Assembly (NCBI RefSeq): GCF_051622035.1
Contig: NC_135356.1
Location: 7,228,579-7,292,578, forward strand
Length of the DNA stretch: 64,000 nt
Direction: 5' to 3'
From: Arctopsyche grandis
Lineage: Eukaryota > Arthropoda > Insecta > Trichoptera > Hydropsychidae
Notes under the pieces: model-generated
Told to the model about the DNA's origin: nothing
The model's input: the letters and a program-made list of their open reading frames with translations, nothing else
The model's database searches: none
In this document: one piece after another, positions 48,301 to 59,850 of the stretch
How the letters are laid out: the number at the start of each line of letters is the position of its first letter
How positions within the stretch are numbered: the stretch's first letter is position 1
Made by a program: the position numbers and the translations under genes

Positions 48301-49679
48301 AAAGATCTTAAGTCGAAATATCAAAAAAAATGGTGCATGGTAAACGGTACATACTCACGTACATACTGACTTAATTTGCGCGAGCAGGATACAACAGGAA
48401 CAAGAGGAACAGGCTTTTCCTCCCGTATTAATGTGCGCGCGCAGAATACATATGAAAAACGGTTAGTATATATGTATATCAGTGGCGTGCGGTAAAAGTC
48501 TCTTTCCCTCCGTCGTACAGCCTCACTTAATTTGCGCGAGCAGGATACAACAGGAACAAGAGGAGCAGGCTTTTCCTCCCGTATCCTGCGCGCGCACATT
48601 AAACAGGGCTGTATGACAAAAAGAGAAATAATTTCACCGCATGCCACTGATATATATTATATATACATAGTACCGTTTACCATACACCCTTTTTTTTTGA
48701 TCTTTCGACTCAAGATCTCTCGATTTTCGATCTTTGCCTTCCGATATTTGCTTTTACGATATTTTGACTTTCAGTGCCGTGATGCAGATCCAAAAATTTT
48801 AAATCAACTTATTATATTTTTTACTATCACAATATTTTTCAAAACCAACGAGCCAAACTAAAATTATGTAATTTTTTACAAGCCTATTCTGTTTTTAGCA
48901 GATTTTGATTTGATTTTGTTTCTAGTTAAAATGGTTCAATTTGGTTTAAATTTTACCAAAATTCCAAGGTTTGAGTCGGTACTTAAATATTATAGTTGCA
49001 TCTCTGGTTTCAATGCTAAAACCATACATATATCTTATTCCACCTTCTGTTTTAAGAACTTTATGAACACATTAACGTACTAATGACGTTTTTTATTATT
49101 ATTTGAATTGAATCCAACTATTGTATATATGTATGTTAGTTACAGTTCAGTAATTATCATATATGTAAAAGCATATATGTACATATATATATACATAATA
49201 AAACATTGATTCAAGGGAGTTGTTAATTTTTTTTATATAAATAGGTAAATTAGTTGAATCTTATGTACATATAATATTATATATGGAACATTCAAAGAGA
49301 AATATTTTTTGATCAATGTAAAAGTAAATTTAAGACATATGCATATATAGGTAAATTATACTTCTATGTTTATAATGTAACGCATTTGTTGCTTACTTAT
49401 ACAAAAATGAATACTAACATGGACATGTAAAAAGTTACTAATTCAGCCTACGGAAACAGTGTAAAACATATAAGTTCATATGATGATTTTTTTTAGTTAT
49501 GCAATGAACTATATTAAAGTATACACTTTTGTTTACCTATACTTAGGTATTCCAGCGGTGAAAACGTATGATAGACTATTTGCTGCTCCAAAGAATACGG
49601 GCAGACAGAGGAGAGCATAGTTGATCAGTTGAAATCGACCAAATTCACCAATTTCGTTGAGAATTTCATCAAAGTCCAT
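36169..49679 (-). CDS. SLC22-family organic ion transporter (11 exons, 543 aa)
   Basis: Minus-strand CDS exons: 49679-49537, 47175-46941, 42723-42617, 42428-42274, 41293-41125, 38999-38867, 38783-38656, 38581-38491, 38411-38288, 36598-36417, 36333-36169 (TAG). They sum to 1632 nt with frame kept at all ten junctions. Family role: plasma-membrane major facilitator carrier for organic cations, anions or zwitterions, with 12 transmembrane helices. Seen: TM1 at about 18-40; a large loop with six cysteines (49, 54, 86, 99, 111, 131) and a sequon N93-G-S; the MFS signature GFLADRFGRK (157-166); PESVRWLM (273-280); NKIGRRW in the second half; HTAELLPTGIRSGGVG (455-470); PETLGCKLPNT near the C terminus. 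Length fits the usual 540-560. The substrate cannot be read from sequence. It is convergent with ZER1. Confidence 0.92.
36417..36598 (-). CDS. SLC22 exon 10 (residues 429-489)
   Basis: Encodes two helices separated by YVHTAELLPTGIRSGG, the conserved SLC22 TAE(L/I)xPTxxR motif. Confidence 0.93.
36948..37117 (+). mobile_element. Helitron family 1, copy in SLC22 intron 9
   Basis: The 3' end GAGCGAAGCCGGGTAAAAATACTAG is followed by T. The 5' end is probably the TC at 36948 (TCATAGATATATAATTTTG), slightly diverged from other copies. Confidence 0.65.
37362..38249 (+). mobile_element. Helitron family 2, copy 2 (888 bp)
   Basis: The 5' TCATATATACATATG follows A (37361). The 3' hairpin CGATGATATTTCATCG, then GGCACAACA and CTAG, is followed by T (38250). 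Uninterrupted, it provides the empty sites for both insertions in copy 1. It ends only 38 bp from SLC22 exon 9. Confidence 0.75.
38288..38411 (-). CDS. SLC22 exon 9 (residues 388-429)
   Basis: VEIPGYTMAWIAMNKIGRRW carries the second-half MFS motif. Ends CAC plus G at donor G|GTAGAA. Confidence 0.9.
38491..38581 (-). CDS. SLC22 exon 8 (residues 357-387)
   Basis: ATNAFIYYGLSLNST is the SFVYYGLSLN block of SLC22 helix 7. Acceptor TTTCAG|G completes a TGG codon from exon 7. Confidence 0.9.
38656..38783 (-). CDS. SLC22 exon 7 (residues 315-357), GC donor
   Basis: A hydrophilic loop DNDQSDMHDNVNDRVKV leads into a helix ending FILIFYIW. Frame into exon 8 requires the exon to end TG at 38656, so the intron starts GCAAGT. 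No GT donor gives the correct phase. Confidence 0.85.
38867..38999 (-). CDS. SLC22 exon 6 (residues 270-314)
   Basis: Contains the LIPESVRWLM motif and the basic cytoplasmic loop. Donor AAT|GTACTT was chosen because it is in phase 0 with exon 7; the nearer GTTGTT and GTTACA sites break the frame. Confidence 0.85.
39065..39428. mobile_element. Inverted-repeat element in SLC22 intron 5
   Basis: Arms at about 39066-39138 and 39366-39427 are near-perfect reverse complements (GGTGCAAACGATCGACAAGC and its complement). An internal block matches 58050-58090 in reverse orientation. It ends about 65 bp from exon 6. Confidence 0.65.
39752..40175 (+). repeat. Dispersed repeat X, copy 3
   Basis: The longest copy in the window, sharing most of its length with 15325-15650 and 30820-31150. 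It is interrupted at about 40177 by other repeat material and resumes at 40726 (AATAATATAATATAGTTAAA). Confidence 0.55.
40326..40725. mobile_element. Mutator-like foldback element, copy 2
   Basis: Arms CGGTCTCCCTCACGGGACCG and the reverse-complement ending GTGAGGTAGACCC. Flanks share ATAATAT. Central part rearranged, including a TA run near 40450. Lies in SLC22 intron 5. Confidence 0.65.
41125..41293 (-). CDS. SLC22 exon 5 (residues 214-270)
   Basis: VEMVGHTRREMSG loop (E(F/M)VxxxxR) and two helices, ending ISYYW split at donor TG|GTATTT. Confidence 0.9.
41660..42165. mobile_element. MITE with perfect 28-bp inverted repeats, hosting a hAT
   Basis: The 28-bp segment at 41660-41687 (AACTAGACTTAGCC...) is exactly reverse-complemented at 42138-42165. 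Lies in SLC22 intron 4. Confidence 0.75.
41724..42091. mobile_element. hAT-type MITE (nested)
   Basis: Termini CAGGGCTATGG and CCACAGCCCCG. Flanks GTTCAAAG (41716-41723) and GTTCAAAA (42092-42099) form an 8-bp duplication with one mismatch. A smaller relative (GGAGTCGGAGTCG...GACTCCACAACC) lies at 20247-20320. Confidence 0.75.
42274..42428 (-). CDS. SLC22 exon 4 (residues 162-214)
   Basis: Completes DRFGRK and encodes two helices ending YPLAFIIG. Confidence 0.92.
42617..42723 (-). CDS. SLC22 exon 3 (residues 127-162)
   Basis: Starts WDITCFENQW (the EWDLVC block) and carries helix 2 with GLFGFLAD. Confidence 0.92.
42992..43345 (-). pseudogene. RTE-like retrotransposon 3' end
   Basis: On the minus strand, broken frames read RQKEACYRGVHPAVDGEWL-like coding sequence after a WVTW-type block, and the copy ends in a GAT/ATG trinucleotide run (42992-43010). 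RTE elements typically end in such microsatellites. Stops interrupt the frame. Confidence 0.6.
43505..43958. mobile_element. Dispersed repeat Y (MITE), copy 3
   Basis: Termini TTTAAGTGTATTTTCAGTTG and GGAAGATACACTTCAACTG. Opposite orientation to copy 2. Lies in SLC22 intron 2. Confidence 0.65.
44899..44956 (+). mobile_element. LTR 3' end fragment
   Basis: CTGTGAAGCGACTTTGGCTT...CCTAAGCAACA matches the last ~60 bp of the solo LTR at 52585-53356. Confidence 0.55.
45061..45469. mobile_element. Mutator-like foldback element, copy 3
   Basis: Arms GGGTATACGTTACGAGACAG and, at the right, the reverse of GGTCTCCGTGACGAGATAG. Identical 9-bp flanks GTATTCTAT at 45052-45060 and 45470-45478. Centre at about 45268. 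Confidence 0.78.
45480..45865. mobile_element. Mutator-like foldback element, degenerate copy 4
   Basis: Adjacent to copy 3. The right arm ends GTCCCGTGAGGTAGACCC; the left arm is rearranged. Confidence 0.55.
46073..46570 (-). mobile_element. Helitron family 2, copy 3 (498 bp)
   Basis: On the minus strand it runs from TCATATACATATATAATATC after A to hairpin CGATGATATTTCATCG, GGTACAACA and CTAG before T. Shorter than copy 2 by internal deletion. Lies in SLC22 intron 2. Confidence 0.75.
46941..47175 (-). CDS. SLC22 exon 2 (residues 48-126)
   Basis: The extracellular loop CRIPGCDDD...ERTIVND with five of the six loop cysteines and one N-glycosylation sequon. Confidence 0.92.
47630..47761. mobile_element. 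Half copy of the TTAA-flanked MITE
   Basis: ATGGTGGATATCCATAGCAT to GTCCAGCCCTC followed by TTAA. Homologous to the right half of 57782-58352. Confidence 0.6.
48230..48790. mobile_element. Mutator-like foldback element, copy 5 (expanded centre)
   Basis: Left arm GGGTCTACATCACGGGACCG; right arm ends TGCCGTGATGCAGATCC. The GAGGAACAGGCTTTTCCTCC block occurs twice because the centre is duplicated. Lies in SLC22 intron 1. Confidence 0.65.
49537..49679 (-). CDS. SLC22 exon 1 (residues 1-48)
   Basis: MDFDEILNEIGEFGRFQ is the SLC22 N-terminal block, followed by helix 1. The ATG lies 21 nt after an acceptor-like CAACAG (49701), so an upstream non-coding exon is likely. Confidence 0.9.
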
Positions 49680-49700
49680 GCCCAGTTATCTTGATTCGAT

Positions 49701-51290
49701 CTGTTGAACAGAAGATTTTCAAACTACACATTATCTTTGATTGCACGAGAAGATTGCATGGATTGAATGCATCAAAGTGAATCTTGGATACTTTACACTC
49801 GAGATTTGTACATCAGATCATGTTGCACACAATTTGCTTATCAAAGATTTTTATATGATTTAATCTTACAAAGACATTTTTATAAATGACAAATGACAAA
49901 ACAGTTTTATAAAGTTTAATTTTTGTTGCCTTGAGTATTGTAAAAAGACGATTTATTCGAACAAGTAAACCATTTTATCCAACACGATTTTTGTTAACTC
50001 TCACTGACGATTCAAAGACAGTGTAAATAAATTTTTTGATAATATAGTATCTGTATAAAATTAAAAAAAAATCTTATGCTGGAATTGGATGAAAAACTGA
50101 TTACAAGATTTGAACTACATATATAAACAGAAATATTAGGCTATAGGCTTTTCATTCAAAATTGACTCTTTTCATTTCATATTGACCATTATTCATTTAA
50201 AATTGACTCTTTTTCATTTCAAATTAAACCTTTTTCATTTCAAATTGGCTCTTTTTCATTTCAAATTGAAATTGAAATGACTTTTTTCATTTCAATTTCA
50301 ATTTGAAAAAAGGAAAAACCTGTATAAAACCAATTAAAAATATATACATATATAATATAAAAATTTTGCAAAGAAAAACCATGTATAGAGCCTATTTTGT
50401 ATGTGAAAAATCAATAATAAAATGTTTTTATGAAAGGATTTAAATGTATTTTATCTGTATATTATAAAAATACTTTTTTTATAAATAAAAAATTCGACAT
50501 ATTATAGTTAAATATAATTTTTTAAACTCACATATAAGATGTAATATGCATCACAGAAAATAATATTTTCAGTTTATAGAAACAAAAAAGAGAAAGCAAA
50601 TTAAATTGAGGTCAACTAAAACGAACCATCTATAAATAATACTGAGAATTAATAGGCAGATATGCTTAATATCCAGACATAAAATGCACACACAAGAATT
50701 GTTACATTGAAACTTGGCATGAACGTTGCATTTCTATTTCTTTATAATCTAACCACAGATGATACGTGAGAACAAGCATAATATTATATACTTATGTACA
50801 TAGATTAAAAAACGAGTTTACAATATTCTCCATGACAATAGAAAAAAAATAGGGTCTGTCTTTCAATGGTCATATTTCAAAGATATGAACAAACATTCGT
50901 ACATATACATATATCTATAGTTGAATTAAATGTGGATTACGTACTGTTATTTGTGAGATTAAACATCTCAAATGTAAATGAGTTTATATATTATGTATAT
51001 ATTGTCTATGCACGTATGCACATATGTACATACCTATAATATATAATATTAAATGAAAAGTTTGATCTGAAATAATATTTCATAGAATAAAATAATACAT
51101 GCAGAAAGTATGCATGTAAATGATTATAAAATCAATAATAATTTGTGTATGATTTGCAAGGCTTGATTTATTCGTTGAAAAAAATGAATAATGAATAAAA
51201 GCAGATTCTGAAAGATGAAAAAAAGAAACGCGTATTGAGATGTAGTAATATTTAATTTTCTAACCCGGCAGGTGGTGGTGATAAATGCGT
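49701..51290. other. 5' flank or 5' UTR intron of SLC22
   Basis: AT-rich. Contains a degenerate ~23-bp array at 50149-50312 (TTTTCATTTCAAATTG unit) that ends in its own reverse complement. No gene was seen. Confidence 0.45.
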
Positions 51291-51302
51291 CCACCAACCA
51301 CG

Positions 51303-51345
51303 ACAACTCACGTTCGACTGTGTAATAGAATAGCGTGTGAGTAAA
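51303..51345 (-). promoter_or_regulatory. Possible SLC22 non-coding first exon with donor
   Basis: On the minus strand, CAGTCGAAC|GTGAGT is a strong splice donor about 1.6 kb upstream of the acceptor at 49701. I infer a leader exon ending here; its start is unknown. Confidence 0.25.
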
Positions 51346-51577
51346 CCCAGGTGTGTTAAACCAGTGCTGCCAGTGTGCTGTATTTATTAAAACGATCGCT
51401 TGTGCAATTATTCAATCAAAATTCCACTTGTTAACGTTTCCGCGGACACTTCAAAATTATTTACACTTCATCTGGGACATCAATTATTTTTTATTTTTTT
51501 TTACATATATAAAACCCCGATGCGCCTTCCTGGCCAATTACAAACTGTGGCGGCTCTACGACATGGTCGAGTTTTAG

Positions 51578-52516
51578 GGGTCTACCTCACGGTACTGAAA
51601 GTGAAAAGGTCGAAAAAGCAAATATCGGAAGGCAAAAAGATCGAAAATCGAAAGATCTTAAGTCGAAAGATCAAAAAAAAGGGTGTATGGTAAACGGTAC
51701 TATGTATATATATAATATTGTAGCATATACTAAAAAGCGGTCTCCGTGACGAGCCGAAACGTAAAGGAGGTATGTAAAAAAAAGGGTTCATGGTAAGCGG
51801 TACTATGTATATATAATATTGTAGGATTTACTAAAAAGCGGTCTCCGTGTCGAGCCAAAATGTTAAATTACAGAAAACACAAATATCGGAAGGCAAAGAT
51901 CGAAAATCGAAAGATCTTAAGTCGAAAGATCAAAAAACGTAAAGGAGGTATGTAAAAAAAAGGGTTCATGGTAAGCGGTACTATGTATATATAATATTGT
52001 AGGATTTACTAAAAAGCGGTCTCCGTGTCGAGCCAAAATGTTAAATTACAGAAAACACAAATATCGGAAGGCAAAGATCGAAAATCGAAAGATCTTAAGT
52101 CGAAAGATCAAAAAACGTAAAGGAGGTATGTAAAAAAAAGGGTTCATGGTAAGCGGTACTATGTATATATGTATAATATTGTAGGATTTACTAAAAAGCG
52201 GTCTCCATGTCGAGCTAAAATGTTAAATGACAGAAAACACAAATATCGGAAGGCAAAGATCGAAAAGTCGAAAGATCAAAAAAAAAGGGTGCATGGTAAA
52301 CGGTACATACTCACTTAATTTGCGCGATCAGGATGCAACAGGAACAAGAGGAACAGGCTTTTCCTCCCGTATTAATGTGCGCGCGCAGAATACGGGAGGA
52401 AAAGCCTGTTCCTCTTGTGCCTGTTGCATCCTGCTCGCGCAAATTAAGTGAGTATGCGCAAATTAAGTGAGTATGTATTAAGTTTACTATGCACCCTTTT
52501 TTTTGATATTTCGCTT
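51578..52516. mobile_element. Mutator-like foldback, copy 6, with tandem amplification
   Basis: Begins GGGTCTACCTCACGG. The left arm is repeated several times in tandem (51739-52200), then runs into a complete foldback core (about 52270-52516). Confidence 0.65.
51739..52260. repeat. 178-182 bp tandem array inside the foldback element
   Basis: GGTCTCCGTGTCGAGCC-type starts occur at 51739, 51840, 52018 and 52200. The 51840 and 52018 units are nearly identical over 178 bp. The 51739 unit is a 101-bp deletion form. Confidence 0.85.
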
Positions 52517-52584
52517 TGTGACCAATAATCACCGAATATTCCAATATTTCAATTGTGATCAAAGGGGAAACAAATATATAGTAT

Positions 52585-53356
52585 TGTTACGTACACCGCC
52601 GAGTAAGTGTAATCGGATTAGGCCGAGTAGCATCCCAGAGACTGTGTGACCGTTATTTATCTATTTAATAGTTTTGGACCATTGTGGCATTACAGGAAGA
52701 ACCTAATGCGCCACAATGGCCTACATTTGAAAAAGATATAAAAACATGATATAAAAACAAGTAAACTGTAAATAAAGGAAAAAAGCAAAAGCAGAAAACA
52801 TGGTAAAATAAAATAATAAAAAAAAAAGTAACAAAAGGAAAATAATACAGCATTCAGAGAGAAAAAAAAAATAACAAAAGTGTAAAAATTAAAAATAAAA
52901 TCCATAAATCCCATTCTTTGTTTACACTGAACAAAATTAAAATAGTATATAAAAATATACAAAGGAGAAAGAAAAAGTAAAATAAAATAAAACAAAATAT
53001 TAATAAAAAATAAAATAATAAGTTATAATTGGTTTCAAGGATTATCTCTAGACGAAGTGCATGTAGGCTAAACAATGGCCACCGAATTGGCCGCTATTGG
53101 TCCCTTCTCGGAAGTGACCGATACCGTGGGAGTTTGTGTCGTGGGAATACATTTCCGGGTACATGCCTAAACAATAGGGAAGTAACCGGACGTCGAAGAT
53201 GCCCTGAGCGACCGATCCGTTATAAGGCGGTACTTAGGCGATATCAAGACATTCTGGACGGATCACTGGCAGTGTGTGTATCTCCTTAATCACCAATAAA
53301 TGCTGTGACACGACTTTGGCCTTTTACTTGGATCCTCCACCCACCCCTACGCAACA
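52585..53356 (+). mobile_element. Solo LTR (772 bp)
   Basis: Starts TGTTACGTACACC and ends CCTACGCAACA, flanked by an identical 4-bp duplication GTAT (52581-52584, 53357-53360). AATAAA at 53295 fits the R region. No internal gag/pol is attached, so it is an LTR-LTR recombination product. An older LINE-like fragment is near 52690. Superfamily (Ty3 or other) not determinable. Confidence 0.75.
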
Positions 53357-53360
53357 GTAT

Positions 53361-54463
53361 ATAGTATGTGAAATAGAAAGTCATGTTTTTTTTTTACATT
53401 TATTTATTGTTCATGGTGTTACAACAATCTTCAATGGTGTTAGTACCAATTTTTTAGTTTTTTTTTTTTGTACAGCTAACGGTAACATGTATGCATACGC
53501 ATCATATGTACACAAACGCGCGCACACACTCACACAGCATACGTATGTATATAAATATTTTCATAACATAATTTAATAATTCTTTTTTTTTTTTTAGTAA
53601 GTAGTACAAGTCAAAGCCAAATTTACATAGAACGCACAGGGTAAGTTATAAATCACACATATTTAGCACATTTTATTTCATACTTTTTCATTTTATGTAT
53701 TAAATTTTCAGTTTGTGACGAATAGCTTCATCGTATATAATCAAGTCTTTAATACCTTAGGGTCGTCTAAGTCTTACAATGGTAATGGCAATAAAACAAC
53801 TAAGTTTTCAACATCCTATGATTTGTACAATACATACTGGGTGGCCTAAAAATACAACTTTCGTTAAAAATATCATTTTTCGAGCTGTTGTCGTTTGCAT
53901 TTCTCCCCTCTCCTCGTCAGACACACCGAGCTTCGTTTCACATTTTGCCGATTGACTTCGCACCGAGTAGAAACTTATTATAAAATAATGGTGTGTCCGG
54001 TTGATACGTTTAACACCTATGTGTGTTTATATATGTATATATATAAAAAATTCTAACTATGTGCACAAAAACACGTTACTTTAATAGCTGAATAGGTCTT
54101 GTTTTGTGTGTACACGCCTTTAACAATGACAATATTTTTGTTTTTGTTTTCTTTGTTATTACTTAATTATAATAATAAAAAACGTTCAACGTTGTTTGGT
54201 TTGAATCTTAAATTAAATTCAAAATACATATATATATATTTTAATAATGATACAATCAACGTTTTTCATTTGTATGGGTACAATGATGATGAGTTAAAAT
54301 AGATCGAAAAAATAATCAATAAATGCGTTAATTAAAAAAAATATATATATATATTATTAATATGTTAAATTAATTGAAAACGTTAAATCTAAGCGAAATA
54401 AATGCGTATTTGTAATGAAACATATTTTGGTACATCTCTAGCAATACATTGACAATTATGTAT
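53361..54463. other. Intergenic, no gene seen
   Basis: AT-rich, nothing recognised. Confidence 0.45.
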
Positions 54464-55026
54464 AGGGAACGATTTAAACGTCCATTTTATAAAATAAATG
54501 TGCATTTAAAAAAATTTTTGTACATTAAAAAAAGTTTCTGTACCTAAAATACATTAAAAAAAAATTGTGTGCATTTTAAATGACATTGAAACATTTGATC
54601 ATTGAAAAAATTATTTGCTACTTAAAAAGTGGATGAAGACGAACTTTTAATCGGCAACGTCGCGAATACCAAAATACGAACCAACGTTTGGTCAAGTTTT
54701 ATGTATTTATGGTTAGGTTAGGGTTGATTTTATTTATTTAAGACTACATTTCACTAATGAGAAACAAAAGTAAACACTTTTGACAGTTGACAAAATTGTC
54801 CATAGCGGAAGACTGCAACGTTGCCACTTTTTGTATCCATTCTAATGTTCTAAAATCAATTTTTTCGAATGATCGGTTCATATTTTTTTTAATGTTCACT
54901 TTATAATGCCAAAAGATTTTATTCGGTGCATTGTTTAATGCACCGAAAATAGTGCACACTATTAATGCACAAACATTTTTTTTAAGATACAAAGTATTTT
55001 TCTCAACGTACAGTTAAATCGTACCC
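54464..55026. mobile_element. TIR element Z, copy 1
   Basis: Termini AGGGAACGATTTAAACG and, reversed, GGGTACGATTTAACTG. Flanked by TTATGTAT on both sides (54456-54463, 55027-55034), an 8-bp duplication. No transposase. Confidence 0.7.
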
Positions 55027-55034
55027 TTATGTAT

Positions 55035-56222
<1,188 letters not shown>

Positions 56223-56423
56223 CCCTTTCCGCTCGTACGAAATGAACGCTAAATATAATTACTTCTTATACATAATACGATCCGAGCTTAAGTCTAATAA
56301 TGAATACAAAGTAAATTGTCAAAGACAAACAGTCTGAGATTAACATTGATTAAATGACACAGAAAAATACTCGAATTCTTGATGCACTGCAGTGTATGTA
56401 AGTTTAAATTGGAGCGAAAAGGG
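56223..56423. mobile_element. Possible small TIR element
   Basis: CCCTTTCCGCTCG at the left and GGAGCGAAAAGGG at the right are imperfect inverted repeats. Single copy, tentative. Confidence 0.3.
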
Positions 56424-57513
56424 TCAACAATCTGGCATAACAATATAATAAAAAATAAATACATACATACATACATACACACATACTTGCATATATCGAT
56501 AATATGTAAATTGGAGTTATTTTGTTATTATATGTATATTTAATTTGTGATAGATTTATAATATTTGTTTTAGATATTCGGGACTACAATAACAAGTGTG
56601 ATAGACATTTCGAAACGAGAAAATAAATATTTATATGAAAAAAAATTTACGCAATTGCAAAAAATAAAATAAAAAATAAAACATATGTAATTTGGATGGC
56701 TACAAAAATATAAAGAGATAATGAGGCTTATATTTATACATAATTAGGCTAGTCTAATTCTGGGTAAAAATTGTATTATATAAAAATAATAATCGCTATT
56801 AAAAAAAAATTACAATCTCGTTTACTGGGTTGTTTTTGGTTGAGAAATAATTTCAACCTTAGAATAAATTTAACACAAAAAACATCAGTCATTACGATTA
56901 ATTAATAATATTTTTTGATATACAATTCCATATTAAGAGAGAAACACATGAGTAAATTCCATTTAAAAAACCATTTCTTTTTTTTTTTCATCCTTTCAAT
57001 AGAGATTTATAATCGTATAATATTTATATATATGTATATAATATGAATCATACAAATTTAAATATCTACAAAATAGTAATAATACCCTTATTCGATGTCA
57101 TGTTAGTATAATTAACATCTAATTTCATTTTTAATAAGTGTCTTTTTATTAGGCATTCTGTTTTAAAAACTAAATACTGACAGATTACTTTCATTACAAT
57201 AAAAATATCGGTATTAATAATTGAAATGATTCATACCCTAAGACTATCTCCAAATTGCCTGTAATTGATCGACGATACACATATGAAGGGCACGATTTGA
57301 TTTTCGCTACAAGTGTTTTTTTTTTGTCATTTTTCACATACATAATTCGCACACATCATTGGACGGCGATTTTTTGCGTGCGGGCCTAATTCATTCTAGT
57401 TGCAAGTTAAGCCGTAATAAATTCATTAGAGGATTTAACACACATTAAGCGGGTCACGTACGAGCAGTACTACGTTTTTTTTATCGACTGTTGCTGTTTG
57501 GCAGGTCACGTAT
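56424..57513. other. Intergenic, no gene seen
   Basis: AT-rich, with an ACAT run at 56459-56479. Confidence 0.45.
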
Positions 57514-57546
57514 TACTAAGTTTATACTAATAGTATAAACTTAGTA
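57514..57546. repeat. Perfect 16-bp-arm palindrome
   Basis: TACTAAGTTTATACTA, a single A, then TAGTATAAACTTAGTA. The inner half recurs at 57610-57625. Confidence 0.9.
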
Positions 57547-57737
57547 CTAGATAAGAAGTACTACGTGTGATAGTGGCTTGTTGCAGAAGGCGGGACACGT
57601 ACTACAACGTTTATACTAATAGTATATGGAAAAACATGTCACTACTTTGGCTTTTTTTTATACGAGTTTGAATTTGTCACACATGAAATTCAATACAAGA
57701 TGGATATCAACTAAATTTTTTTACGTCAATGTTGTTT

Positions 57738-58915
57738 GGGAAAAATTTAAACGTTCATTTTATAAAATAAATGTGCATTAAGAGGGCTGGACCCCAGCGC
57801 CTTGTCCATACAAACGTATTAAACTTCTCCTTTCCTAAATTATGGCACTAGAGAAATTATTTTTTAATATGCTATTTATATCAACCATAATGTTTCAATT
57901 TTTTTTATTTTTTTGATTAATCAAAAAATCAAAAATTAAAAAATCAATTAATCAAAAAAATAAAAAAAGTAGAAACATACCCCTGCGCTGCAAACGATTG
58001 CAAACTAAGCGGGCGAATGCTCATTTCGTACTTTTGTCTCGGCTTTTGCCATTTTAAACTTGCCAGAAAGATCCAACTCAATTTTAAGAATTGCCAATCA
58101 TCAATGTACATCGAAATGTCATCTGCGCAACCCCATGAATATCTCGTCTTTCGTACATGCTGAAATTCAAACAGTCAAAATTCAATCGAAATGAGCATGC
58201 AGCCGCGTGGTTTGCAACCATTTGTTGCAAATCCGAAACATACCTATGGTGGATATAAATAGCACATTAAAAAATAGTTTCTCTAGTGCCATAATTGAGG
58301 AAGGGAGAAGTCTAATACGTTTGTATGGACAAGGCGCTGGAGTCCAGCCCTCTTAAAAAAGTAATTAAAAAAAGTTTCTGTACATTACAAAAAAATTGTG
58401 TGCATTTCTAAATGACGGATAAAGATTGCATTAGAAACTTTGCTTTGATGATTGAAAAAAATATTTGCTACTTAAAAAGCGGATGAAGCGTGCATTAAAT
58501 TGACAGATGGAACTGTATCGGCAACGTCGCGAATACCAAAATACGAACCGACAACGACGAACGCTTCTCTCTACCGGATTCCTTCTTTTTTGCTCTTCGG
58601 CTTGCGACCTTCGACACCTATGACCTTGGCTTTGACTCTACGACCTGACATCATCATATTCACACGTAAACAAAAGTAAACACTTTTGACAGTTGACTGC
58701 AACGTTGCCACTTTTTGTGTCTATTCTAATGCTAAAATCTATTTTTTCGGATGAACGTTTCATATTTTTTAATGGTCACTTTATAATGCCATAATATTTT
58801 ATTCGATGCACACTACGAGATTGTTTAATGCACCGGAAATAATGCAACATTTTAATGCACAAATATTTTTTTTAAGATACTAAGTATTTTTCTCAATGTA
58901 CAGTTAAATCACACC
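57738..58915. mobile_element. TIR element Z, copy 2, split by a MITE
   Basis: Matches 54464-55026 on both sides of the insertion at 57782-58352. About 150 bp at 58530-58670 is not in copy 1. Confidence 0.65.
57782..58352. mobile_element. TTAA-flanked long-TIR MITE, intact copy (nested)
   Basis: Termini GAGGGCTGGACCCCAGCGCC and GGCGCTGGAGTCCAGCCCTC, flanked by TTAA both sides. Copy 1 of Z (CATTTAAAAAA near 54510) shows the uninterrupted TTAA target. A TTAA duplication suggests piggyBac-like mobilisation, although the termini differ from the other piggyBac-like family. Confidence 0.7.
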
Positions 58916-59078
58916 CGTTTTGTTTCGGTCGGTCGTTAGTCGGTTCTAGTTTTCGATTTTTTTTTTGAGTAGTTTTGAAGTTATAGCGGTTTTTATTATA
59001 CTCTGTTGTATTTATTCGCGCGATCTTGTGTTTTCACCCGCTACAGCTGGTTTGTCGTAAAAAAAATTCGCCCGCTCA

Positions 59079-59275
59079 GGGCGAAAACACACAGCACAGA
59101 ACGTGACACGTCGACAAGTACAATTTTAAATACAATTTTGGATACAATTTTACTAAAAACACTCCAGGGGGTCATTTAGTGCAAGAATTTGTGCAAGGCA
59201 CGCCATATTTTTTTTGCACGTTTAAAACTATCTAGAAAAACCATGTGCCACGATCATCGCTGTGCGTTTTCGCCC
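59079..59275. mobile_element. PIF/Harbinger-type MITE, copy 4
   Basis: Termini GGGCGAAAACACACAGC and GCTGTGCGTTTTCGCCC. TTA follows the right end; the left flank is TCA. Confidence 0.65.
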
Positions 59276-59850
59276 TTAATGTGTGTTAATATTGCATATT
59301 TGATTTAATGATAAATGAAAATTGTTTGTTTTTATTTTTAATACGATTGATAATTTTTTTTTGTATTTGTTGAGAGCTCTCTAAAACGACGAAAGTGCAT
59401 CATTACCCTTATATACCATATACGTGCCTTAGTATGCACTTACAAACAAAAACAAAACTTAAATGTAATTTAGATTCATGTAGACTTAAAAGTAAAACAA
59501 AATAATGATTATTTAAATTTAAACCTTACTACGTAAATACATGCTTAATATCCATTAAAATAAAATATTTAGCTATTTGAAAACTCGATGACACTTTTTT
59601 ATATAATATATGTATGTTTTTTAATACGTAATATAATACTTCCGATTTGAGAATTGTCAATGTTGCTAAAATAAAACAATTTTACTATGCAAGAGTGACT
59701 CTTTCAGAGTGTAATCTCCTTGTCGGCGTTGCGCTGAGTTAAAATCGTGAGAGGTTTGCCACTCGTGTGATAATTACTTAACAGGAACGGTGTCGGTACA
59801 AAATCCCCAAGCTTCTTATTGGTGAGCGTAGTCGTCGCGGAGGCCTCGGG

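Noticed and set aside
48148-48861. Frames reading SLNLREQDATGTRGTGF-like peptides, repeated at several loci
   Set aside because: Translations of the Mutator-like foldback arms, appearing wherever the element lies and on both strands.
52665-53075. Minus-strand hydrophobic Phe/Leu-rich frames
   Set aside because: A-rich low-complexity sequence inside a solo LTR; would be read as poly-Phe/Leu by composition.
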